From: Deltaproteobacteria bacterium
GTDB lineage: Bacteria; Desulfobacterota; Desulfarculia; Adiutricales; Adiutricaceae
Reading direction: 5' to 3'
Assembly: GCA_031279155.1 (NCBI GenBank)
Contig: JAITJB010000140.1
Location: 1 to 12,317 of the forward strand
Length of the DNA: 12,317 nucleotides
Numbering within the stretch: position 1 is the first letter of the stretch; the number at the start of each line of letters is the position of its first letter. The translations under genes were made by a program, and so were the position numbers. Positions 7,923 through 12,317 of the stretch are shown here, in pieces. The notes under the pieces are model-generated. The model was given only the letters and a program-made list of their open reading frames with translations, was not told where the DNA came from and searched no databases.

Positions 7923-8051
7923 TTACTTTGATTCTGACTTAGATTCTAATTTTGATACAACAGAGTTAACGCCTATTACTATCGCAATAACAAGTAAGGA
8001 GATAACTGCGGTTAAACCATAGCATAAAGCAGTGTAAGTGATGATATGCAT
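7923..8051 (-). CDS. Small single-helix membrane protein, possible gamma/delta-type decarboxylase subunit
   Basis: A 42-residue open reading frame starting M-H-I-I-T-Y-T-A-L-C and ending S-K-L-E-S-K-S-E-S-K. Residues about 8-32 form one hydrophobic helix, followed by a short polar, Lys/Glu/Ser-rich tail. GAGG lies 7 nt before the ATG, a good ribosome site, and the stop is 20 bp from the madB ATG. Oxaloacetate, methylmalonyl-CoA and glutaconyl-CoA decarboxylases carry small one-helix subunits (OadG, MmdD/E, GcdD) that anchor or assemble the complex; position and topology suggest this protein does the same for MadB. It lacks the long proline/alanine linker and C-terminal zinc-binding tail of OadG. 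Homology is not shown; the coding call rests on start, ribosome site, hydrophobicity and operon position. Confidence 0.72.
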   Translation of the reverse strand: MHIITYTALCYGLTAVISLLVIAIVIGVNSVVSKLESKSESK

Positions 8052-8097
8052 TTTAAATCCTCTTTTATTGGCATTATTATCATTATCCCGTGAGCAC

Positions 8098-8136
8098 AAA
8101 AAAACCCCATGAAGCCAAAGGGCGCTCCCTGGGGTT
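8098..8136 (-). terminator. Intrinsic terminator in the leader before the mad structural genes
   Basis: On the minus strand AACCCCA and TGGGGTT form a 7-bp stem, followed by a run of seven T. The loop contains GGG-AGCG-CCC, which can extend the fold. It stands only 46 bp before the small membrane-protein ATG, too close for an independent promoter (no -35/-10 pair is visible in between), so mad transcription must read through it. This makes it a likely attenuator. Confidence 0.85.
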
Positions 8137-8218
8137 GATAACTATGGATAAAAATTTATAAAGCGTACGATTTTAAATTTCGTACATATAAATAAATACC
8201 AAAAACAACTTACTAGAA

Positions 8219-8317
8219 CATAAATTAAAGGATCCATAAGAAATCCGCTTTAATTTATGCCTATCACAATATCAAAAAATCACTTAGGCTGATTTTTATA
8301 ACTCACAAGTTCACAAA
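8219..8317 (-). promoter_or_regulatory. Leader RNA element, copy A (before the mad structural genes)
   Basis: Shares with copy B (8991-9104) the 10-mer TTTGTGAACT, a TATAAA box, a GCC..GTGAT.TTTT..GAT..TTGTGA core, and a hairpin with arms CATAAATTAAAG (8259-8248) and CTTTAATTTATG (8230-8219). GCCTA/TAGGC (8289-8285, 8263-8259) can close a second stem. A further hairpin GTACGA/TCGTAC (8185-8165) lies between it and the terminator at 8136-8098. It occupies much of the 307-bp gap between hutP and the next gene, which otherwise shows no coding sequence. Confidence 0.7.
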
Positions 8318-8324
8318 CTCACAA
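8295..8324 (-). promoter_or_regulatory. Possible promoter for the mad leader
   Basis: TTGTGA (8324-8319), an 18-bp spacer and TATAAA (8300-8295). The predicted start would fall close to the GCC at 8289, at the beginning of the conserved leader fold. The -35 box is imperfect (4 of 6) and lies inside an 8-bp repeat, so read-through from the hutP promoter is an alternative or additional source of transcript. Confidence 0.4.
8299..8322 (-). repeat. Three 8-bp tandem units GTGARYTW
   Basis: GTGAGTTT, GTGAACTT and GTGAGTTA follow one another exactly on the minus strand between the hutP stop and leader element A. They overlap the possible -35/-10 spacer. Regular spacing could mark a protein-binding site on DNA or RNA, but three short units may also be chance. 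Confidence 0.5.
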
Positions 8325-8358
8325 ATACTAAATCAAACTATAAATTCTGACTATAATT

Positions 8359-8778
8359 TCACAGATGCATGATACCCATGCCGGCCCGCTCGTGGTTGGT
8401 CAGGGCCGAAAAAGCGCTGTCACCGTAGGTGGTCACAGCCAACCAGTGACTGTCGGCCACGATGGCCACCTTGGTTAGAATATTGTTAGAAACGCTCGTC
8501 TTGGGCATCATCGACTGAAAAGCTTCTAAGCTCGCGTGCAGAACGCTGTGGACCTGGTTGGGCATTTTTTTGATGACCCCGCCGGCCACGGCGGCATTGA
8601 TGACGCTTTTAGAATAGGTGGCGTTAAGTTTTTGGGCTTCGCCAGCAATATATGTTAAAGCCACCCTAAAACCATACTTCGCCGCAACTTCCTTTATATA
8701 ACGCTCTTCTTCGTCATTACTCATCGAAAGCAACATAGCAATTTTGCCAATTCTGGTAGTGGAATCTATTGAAATCAT
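8359..8778 (-). CDS. HutP-family RNA-binding antiterminator homologue
   Basis: A 139-residue protein resembling Bacillus HutP (148 residues), the hexameric protein that, with L-histidine and Mg2+, binds leader RNA and prevents termination before the hut genes. Family landmarks are kept: G-E-A-Q-K at 46-50, H77-x-x-x-H81-A-S-L-E85 matching the H73/H77/E81 region, and a C-terminal G-M-G-I-M-H138-L matching G-V-G-I-N-H138-I. The HutP metal is held by these histidines, so ligand- and metal-dependent RNA binding is plausible. No histidine-degradation gene is present; the neighbours are malonate genes, and intrinsic terminators lie both before and after it. I infer that it controls mad expression and perhaps its own. 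The effector (histidine or a malonate-related compound) cannot be told. AAGGA precedes the ATG by about 6 nt. Confidence 0.85.
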   Translation of the reverse strand: MISIDSTTRIGKIAMLLSMSNDEEERYIKEVAAKYGFRVALTYIAGEAQKLNATYSKSVINAAVAGGVIKKMPNQVHSVLHASLEAFQSMMPKTSVSNNILTKVAIVADSHWLAVTTYGDSAFSALTNHERAGMGIMHL

Positions 8779-8855
8779 ACGTCTTCCTTTAACTGGAAAT
8801 TAAAACATACATGAAATTGACAAAAACAAGCTAAATGATAGTTAGTTTAGTTTTC

Positions 8856-8894
8856 AAAAAAATAAGCCAGGGGCAACAACCTCCCACGAGCTTA
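8856..8894 (-). terminator. Intrinsic terminator in the leader before hutP
   Basis: TAAGC (8894-8890) pairs with GCTTA (8867-8863), with GGG/CCC pairing inside the hairpin, and seven T follow on the minus strand (8862-8856). It lies 77 bp before the hutP ATG and downstream of leader element B. No convincing promoter is seen between it and hutP, so it is probably an attenuator for hutP itself. Confidence 0.75.
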
Positions 8895-8926
8895 CAATAT
8901 TAATATAGATAGCAATATAAACATAG

Positions 8927-8978
8927 AAAGCAAACTGGCCAGGCCCCTTTTGAAGAAGCCCAGACATACATTTGCTTT
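8927..8978 (-). other. Long hairpin in the hutP leader
   Basis: AAAGCAAA (8978-8971) pairs with TTTGCTTT (8934-8927) over 8 bp. Inside, CTGG/CCAG and a G.U-containing GCTTCTT/AGGGGC stem with a small CAA loop stack further. It sits between leader element B and the terminator at 8894-8856, where an antiterminator or binding structure would be expected. The plus strand also ends in a T-run, so a weak terminator for plus-strand transcripts is possible. Confidence 0.5.
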
Positions 8979-8990
8979 TTTTAGTCATAA

Positions 8991-9104
8991 CATAAATTAA
9001 AGGATACACAATAATATTCGCTTTAACTTATGCCTTCACAAAAATCTAAAACATCACGTTGGCGTATTTATAATACACATCTAGCTAGTTAGCCAGTTCA
9101 CAAA
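8991..9104 (-). promoter_or_regulatory. Leader RNA element, copy B (before hutP)
   Basis: Second copy of the element at 8219-8317. The hairpin arms are CATAAGTTAAAG (9032-9021) and CTTTAATTTATG (9002-8991). The one changed base gives a G.U pair in minus-strand RNA but an A.C mismatch on the other strand, so the fold is kept only in the RNA sense expected. TATAAA (9072-9067), GCC (9063-9061) and TTTGTGAACT (9104-9095) sit at comparable places to copy A. Confidence 0.7.
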
Positions 9105-9262
9105 GAATATGCCCACATTAGCATATTCGGGGCTATTGTCTGAAGCCTGAGCCCCTAGAAGCCTAAATTTTTAGGCCTGAGTCCCTAGAAAGGCCTGGCT
9201 TCTAGAAACCAAAGTCGATTTTAATCTACCCGCCTCCCAGCTCTCCGACTTGGGCAGCTGGG
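9105..9262 (-). promoter_or_regulatory. 5' part of the hutP leader: serial hairpins and NAG triplets
   Basis: Stems in order of transcription: CCCAGCT/AGCTGGG (9262-9236), CTAGAA/TTCTAG (about 9204-9184), GCCTA/TAGGC with an A/T loop (9176-9161), GGGGCT/AGCCCC (9155-9129) and GAATATGC/GCATATTC (9128-9105). Between them lie many UAG/CAG triplets, several separated by 4-5 nt (for example UAG-GGACU-CAG and UAG-GCUUC-UAG-GGGCU-CAG). Bacillus HutP reads NAG triplets with 4-nt spacing, so a binding region is conceivable. A near-direct repeat GCCTGAGYCCCTAGAA (9145-9160, 9176-9191, plus strand) contributes to the pattern. Confidence 0.5.
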
Positions 9263-9298
9263 CTAAAAGGGGTCAGTCCGTATAACCCAGTTTTTAGC

Positions 9299-9328
9299 AT
9301 TGTAAAGTCAAAGGCAAATTGTTGTCAA
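9299..9328 (-). promoter_or_regulatory. Strong sigma-70-type promoter for the hutP leader
   Basis: A perfect TTGACA (9328-9323), 18-bp spacer and TACAAT (9304-9299) on the minus strand. Transcription would begin near 9292, giving a leader of about 400 nt before the terminator at 8894-8856 and about 510 nt before the hutP start. Confidence 0.7.
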
Positions 9329-9414
9329 CAGTTTTTTTTGGCCTAAAAGTCAAATCCCTATATTTTTTTCCCTTGGGCTCACATCATAGATCACAAAATA
9401 TTTTCTAGTCAACC

Positions 9415-9420
9415 TATAAT
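9415..9420 (+). promoter_or_regulatory. Possible -10 box for madG
   Basis: A perfect TATAAT on the plus strand, but only a poor -35 (TCACAA, 18 bp before). If real, it would give madG a 5' untranslated region of about 350 nt. Confidence 0.25.
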
Positions 9421-9775
9421 CTTTGTATTTTTATTCTAAGACCTTTTTGGCTTTTTTTCCCGCAGCTTACCTCGAGGCTTTGCTGCGACAGTTTGCCGTG
9501 ACGCCTTACTAAGTTAAATGGGGAGCCCGGCCAATAAGTTAAAAGCCAAATTTAAAAACAGCCTAACTATAAAGCCAGGCTTAAAAAAATCCTGGTCAAG
9601 ACGTTTGATAACAAATTAGCCGAGAAATATCGTTGCAAAATAAACGATAAGTAAGTAACATCACCTTAGAGGCCCTTAAGACATCTAGCCTACTGCTGTT
9701 TAATGCGGCCTCATAATCCCTTCACCACCTGTCTAGCCAATATGGCCAGCCGCGTTTTCAAAAAGTTTGGGCCTT
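9421..9775 (+). other. Non-coding stretch before madG
   Basis: No convincing gene is seen. It holds a hairpin CGCAGC/GCTGCG (about 9461-9486) with an internal CCTCGAGG palindrome, a CCAGG/CCTGG stem around an A-rich loop (about 9575-9595), and A/T-rich tracts. A weak promoter-like TTGATA-17-TATCGT begins at about 9605. None is strong enough to name. Confidence 0.4.
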
Positions 9776-10810
9776 ATGAAAACTAAGCCATTTGACCGCC
9801 ATTATTTTTGGAGCTATTTAGACAAGATTCTTGAGTGTCCAGTGGGCCCACAACCCTCTAGCACCCAAGTAAATGATATCTTAGTTGACCCCGGAACTCT
9901 AGCCCATCTGGCCATGGTCATTGAGGTCAGCACCTCGCCTAAACCTGGTTTGGTCTGCCCCGATAACCAAGGGGCCCACCAGGATATGGATTACCAGTTG
10001 TTTTTAACTAGCGCCAACTCTCTTAAGCCCTATCTCATGAACTGCTATCTTATCGGTCAAAATTTGGCCACTTTAGATCCTCCTTCCGTCTTTAAGGCCT
10101 TGAAAACGGCTGGAAAGGAGGCCGACCAGACCATGCTAACGGCCACCTCAGGGGTTAACACCCACAAAGGGGCTATTTTTACCCTAGGCATTTTGGTTGG
10201 GGCTTCGGGCATACTAGCTGCCAATAACCAACCCATAACCCCTAAAACAATCTGCCAGACCGCCGCCCTTATGGTCGAGGGGATAGTCGATAAAGAGCTC
10301 ATTAAATTGAGGCAAGCCGTACCAAATCGGCCCCTTTCGGCTGGCGAAAAATTATTTTTAATGCACGGCACTATGGGCATTCGGAAGGAAGCCCAAGACG
10401 GCTTCCCAACGGCCTTAAGGGCCTTTGAAAGCCTTAGATATCTAAAGAGCATTGGCATAAGCTTAGAGACGGCTTTACCCCAAATTTTTTTGGGCATCTT
10501 AGTTGAAGCCGACGACTCTAATCTCATATGGCGGGGCGGGGTTAAAGGTCTAAAAACGGCCAAGCAAGAAGCCATCAAAGCCTTAAAGTTAGGCGGCATG
10601 CTGACAGCCGAGGGCCGTTATGTTATCGATAGCATGGTTGATAAGTTTGTTGTCCTAAACCTAAGCCCTGGTGGTTCAGCCGACTTACTGGCCGCCGCCA
10701 TTTTTTTCCTCTTGATAGACCGTATCGAGCAACTCTGCGATCCCGACCTCAAACGCCTTTTGGGCCAAAAAACAAAAGGCCATAATGAGCAAAGGCCATT
10801 ATTAAACTAA
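9776..10810 (+). CDS. madG: 2-(5''-triphosphoribosyl)-3'-dephospho-CoA synthase (CitG/MdcB family)
   Basis: A 344-residue enzyme of the CitG/MdcB/MadG family, which joins ATP and dephospho-CoA to make the precursor of the ACP prosthetic group; the MdcG-type enzyme then attaches it to MadE. Family motifs: E50-V-S-T-S-P-K-P-G-L-V (to 60), G-A-H-Q-D-M-D (66-72), T-S-G-V-N-T-H-K-G-A (124-133), G-I-R-K-E-A-Q-D-G-F-P and a C-terminal L-S-P-G-G-S-A-D-L-L-A. The frame opens at a TTG (9767); the ATG at 9776 is preferred because a family-like N-terminus needs nothing more, but no clear Shine-Dalgarno sequence precedes either codon. It is transcribed divergently from hutP and the mad genes and ends at a strong terminator. 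It is longer than typical CitG by a short N-terminal segment. Confidence 0.9.
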   Translation: MKTKPFDRHYFWSYLDKILECPVGPQPSSTQVNDILVDPGTLAHLAMVIEVSTSPKPGLVCPDNQGAHQDMDYQLFLTSANSLKPYLMNCYLIGQNLATLDPPSVFKALKTAGKEADQTMLTATSGVNTHKGAIFTLGILVGASGILAANNQPITPKTICQTAALMVEGIVDKELIKLRQAVPNRPLSAGEKLFLMHGTMGIRKEAQDGFPTALRAFESLRYLKSIGISLETALPQIFLGILVEADDSNLIWRGGVKGLKTAKQEAIKALKLGGMLTAEGRYVIDSMVDKFVVLNLSPGGSADLLAAAIFFLLIDRIEQLCDPDLKRLLGQKTKGHNEQRPLLN

Positions 10811-10825
10811 ACCAAAAATCTCATC

Positions 10826-10870
10826 CCCAAACAAAAACCCCACAACGAAGGCGTGGGGTTTTTGTTTGGG
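10826..10870. terminator. Bidirectional terminator after madG
   Basis: A perfect 18-bp stem, arms at 10826-10843 and 10853-10870, closes a 9-nt loop. The stem includes CCCCAC/GTGGGG next to A5/T5 tracts. It begins 16 bp after the madG stop and separates madG from the convergent toxin gene. Confidence 0.85.
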
Positions 10871-10993
10871 TGTTTTTCGTTTGGAGATGTTTCTAAAGAT
10901 GTCGCCTAGGGACACAGTCGCCACAAATGACGTTAACTAGCTGAAATTATTTAACTTTTAAAATTTGGACGATTTTGCCCTGCTTTAGAAGCG

Positions 10994-11782
10994 TCAAGAA
11001 GCGCCTTTTTTCTCTTCGCAATTATTATTGGGGCTTTCGTCAAGCGCCCACGCCCGCGTTTTAAAGTCCCAAACCTCCCCTTTGAGGGTCGGATCCATAA
11101 ACGGAGCTAAAAAAGCGGTCAAATACCCATACACTTCTCCGAAACTCGGCTTCGCGTCTATCCGGTTCAACTTTTCAAAGGCATGTTCCACATCCTCGCG
11201 GCGCTTCGTAAATACCTCGAAAGTACCAATCGAGAGGTTTTCCTTCTTCCATATCTTGCACAATTCAGACCTTTGAATTCTCAGGCAATGGGCGAGCGCG
11301 TAAAGATCAACCAAGTCTTTCGCCCGCCGGCATATTTTATCCGAGGAAACCGCGTTGATTTTATCGCTTATGACGCTGTTGGGCGTGACGCCCGGGAAGG
11401 CGTGATTTTCGAATTGATATATCCGGCTTTCTACCACCGGCCCCATATTAACGTCAATCAACAGTTTCTTTTTCCCATTGGCGTCAAAGACTATGAAACC
11501 CGCCGATTTATTTTCGCCGTATTCGCGTTTGGCGACGGCCGTCAGCTCAAACCCGGCGAGGGCGCGGTTAAGCGTCTCCTTTAAGCGTTCCATCGAGGGT
11601 AGTTTTGCGTCTACCCAATTTATGTCAATGTCTTTTGTTTCCCGCGTGAAATCATCGAAGTGATTCTCCTGGAAAATCAGTTTCGTAATCATTGCCCCCT
11701 TATACACGATAGGCGCTCCGACGCTTACGATCGCGCCCATGACCTCGTACATTAGCTTTTCGCTTTCCGTGAATCTATCCAT
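10994..11782 (-). CDS. AbiEii-like nucleotidyltransferase toxin
   Basis: A 262-residue protein with the layout of AbiEii/AbiGii nucleotidyltransferase toxins of type IV toxin-antitoxin and phage-defence systems. V-Y-K-G-A (26-30) corresponds to the glycine-containing nucleotide motif, T-R-E-T-K-D51-I-D53-I-N to the catalytic DxD, L-L-I-D110-V-N to a possible third acidic residue, and K141 plus R153-A-K-D-L-V-D159-L to the conserved K...R.KD..D helix. It begins with an 8-bp overlap behind its presumed antitoxin gene. The second glycine of the usual GG(S/T) motif is missing (KGA-M), so activity is probable but unproven. Codon use (many GCG, CGC, TCG) differs from the mad genes, which suggests separate acquisition. 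Confidence 0.75.
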   Translation of the reverse strand: MDRFTESEKLMYEVMGAIVSVGAPIVYKGAMITKLIFQENHFDDFTRETKDIDINWVDAKLPSMERLKETLNRALAGFELTAVAKREYGENKSAGFIVFDANGKKKLLIDVNMGPVVESRIYQFENHAFPGVTPNSVISDKINAVSSDKICRRAKDLVDLYALAHCLRIQRSELCKIWKKENLSIGTFEVFTKRREDVEHAFEKLNRIDAKPSFGEVYGYLTAFLAPFMDPTLKGEVWDFKTRAWALDESPNNNCEEKKGAS

Positions 11783-12215
11783 AGTTGTAAAACTCCACCG
11801 CCCAATCCTTTATGGCTTCAAATCGGTCGGCATACTGCGGATCAATTATCAGTCCGTCAAAACTGCAGCCGTTGTCATGGTAGTAATCGGATAGTCCCTG
11901 GGCCAGGGACGACTCGTCAATAATGTCGAAGTCTCGGAGCATATCGTTGACCGTTTGGTTTAGCGATGTGCAGCGCAATCCGTCGATTTCCACGATGTCA
12001 AGGGAATCAAAATTGTCGATTAAAAAATAATTGATGTTTTCATATGGCCCAAGCTCGGTAACATAAGCGTCGATTTTAGTCTCTCTGACGTAACCAATGA
12101 ACCAGCCGAGTAATTCCAGCGCGGAGGTATGGCTTAAAACCAGATCCAAGCCGCTTAAGACGTCGACGACCCACTCATGGTGCGACGTGTAATCGCTGCT
12201 ATCTTTAATGCGCAT
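11775..12215 (-). CDS. AbiEi-like antitoxin without the winged-helix domain
   Basis: A 146-residue protein whose S-H-T-S-A-L-E-L-L-G segment (29-38), T-S-L-N-Q-T-V-N-D-M-L (about 84-94) and S-F-D-G-L (about 118-122) resemble the C-terminal domain of AbiEi antitoxins. The N-terminal winged helix that such proteins use for DNA binding is absent; only about 25 residues precede the matching region. Its stop overlaps the toxin start by 8 bp, the usual antitoxin-first order with translational coupling. GGGAG lies about 9 nt before the ATG, inside a possible CCCG/CGGG hairpin. The assignment is mainly from the partner and these short motifs. Confidence 0.6.
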   Translation of the reverse strand: MRIKDSSDYTSHHEWVVDVLSGLDLVLSHTSALELLGWFIGYVRETKIDAYVTELGPYENINYFLIDNFDSLDIVEIDGLRCTSLNQTVNDMLRDFDIIDESSLAQGLSDYYHDNGCSFDGLIIDPQYADRFEAIKDWAVEFYNYG

Positions 12216-12268
12216 AATCCGAATCTCCCGTCTTTATCGGGGCAAACACCCCACATTTGTTCATTTTA

Positions 12269-12316
12269 TCATTTAAAGCGCATTTTTTCCAGCGCCATGC
12301 CGTAACCCCGCATTAC
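12269..12316 (-). CDS. C-terminal end of an upstream gene (partial, uncertain)
   Basis: An open frame enters from the right edge and ends ...G-Y-G-M-A-L-E-K-M-R-F-K-stop, 53 bp before the antitoxin ATG. Only 15 codons are visible, so this may be chance; if real, it could be the first gene of the toxin-antitoxin operon. Confidence 0.25.
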   Translation of the reverse strand, partial: VMRGYGMALEKMRFK

Positions 12317-12317
12317 A

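Noticed and set aside
8779..9298. Known riboswitch (TPP, cobalamin, T-box) in the hutP leader
   Set aside because: None of the hallmark boxes of these classes could be found by eye; the region remains unassigned.
9540..9600. AGCCT/AGGCT hairpin followed by TTTTT on the minus strand
   Set aside because: The stem is 5 bp and there is no minus-strand gene ending nearby to terminate.
9742..9786. 14-codon open frame overlapping the madG start
   Set aside because: No ribosome site and no notable residue composition; probably chance.
10057..10599. 180-codon open frame antisense to madG
   Set aside because: It lies wholly inside madG, which has clear CitG-family motifs; the antisense product has no recognisable domain or ribosome site.

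Overview
The window carries a biotin-dependent, sodium-pumping malonate decarboxylase (Mad) operon on the minus strand, with a HutP-family regulator at its head, a divergent cofactor-synthesis gene, and an unrelated toxin-antitoxin pair at the right edge. A Mad system of the Malonomonas rubra type points to an anaerobe that lives on decarboxylation energy. HutP-family antiterminators are best known from Bacillota, so an anaerobic Bacillota member or a Malonomonas-like relative is possible; the sequence alone does not decide the taxon.

Layout along the minus strand, in order of transcription: a strong promoter (TTGACA-18-TACAAT, 9328-9299); a structured leader of about 430 nt ending in an intrinsic terminator (8894-8856); hutP-like (8778-8359); a second leader repeating a conserved element of the first and also ending in a terminator (8136-8098); a 42-residue one-helix membrane protein (8051-7923); madB (beta subunit, Na+ pump); birA (biotin ligase); madA (ACP transferase); madE (ACP); madC and madD (carboxyltransferase); madH (acetate:ACP ligase); and the start of an mdcG-type holo-ACP synthase that runs off the left edge. 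Genes are tightly spaced or overlapping up to madD, then separated by 124 and 162 bp gaps. The order B-A-E-C-D-H-(MdcG type) follows my recollection of the M. rubra cluster, with birA inserted between B and A. A biotin carrier protein and malonate transporter are expected but not seen here; they probably lie beyond position 1.

On the plus strand, madG (CitG/MdcB family, 9776-10810) makes the phosphoribosyl-dephospho-CoA precursor that the MdcG-type enzyme attaches to MadE. It ends at an 18-bp perfect-stem terminator. From 10994 to 12215 lies an AbiEi/AbiEii-like pair on the minus strand with different codon use, probably acquired separately.

The genes form one pathway: MadG and the MdcG-type protein build and load the ACP cofactor; MadH acetylates it; MadA exchanges acetyl for malonyl; MadC/D move the carboxyl group to a biotin protein (charged by BirA); MadB, probably with the small membrane protein, releases CO2 and exports Na+. 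The most notable feature is regulatory: a HutP homologue that keeps the family's metal-site histidines, flanked by two related leader RNAs, each ending in a terminator. This suggests a HutP-type antitermination switch for malonate use rather than histidine use. Two separate 12-bp-period tandem repeats, at the starts of birA and the mdcG-type gene, are also unusual.
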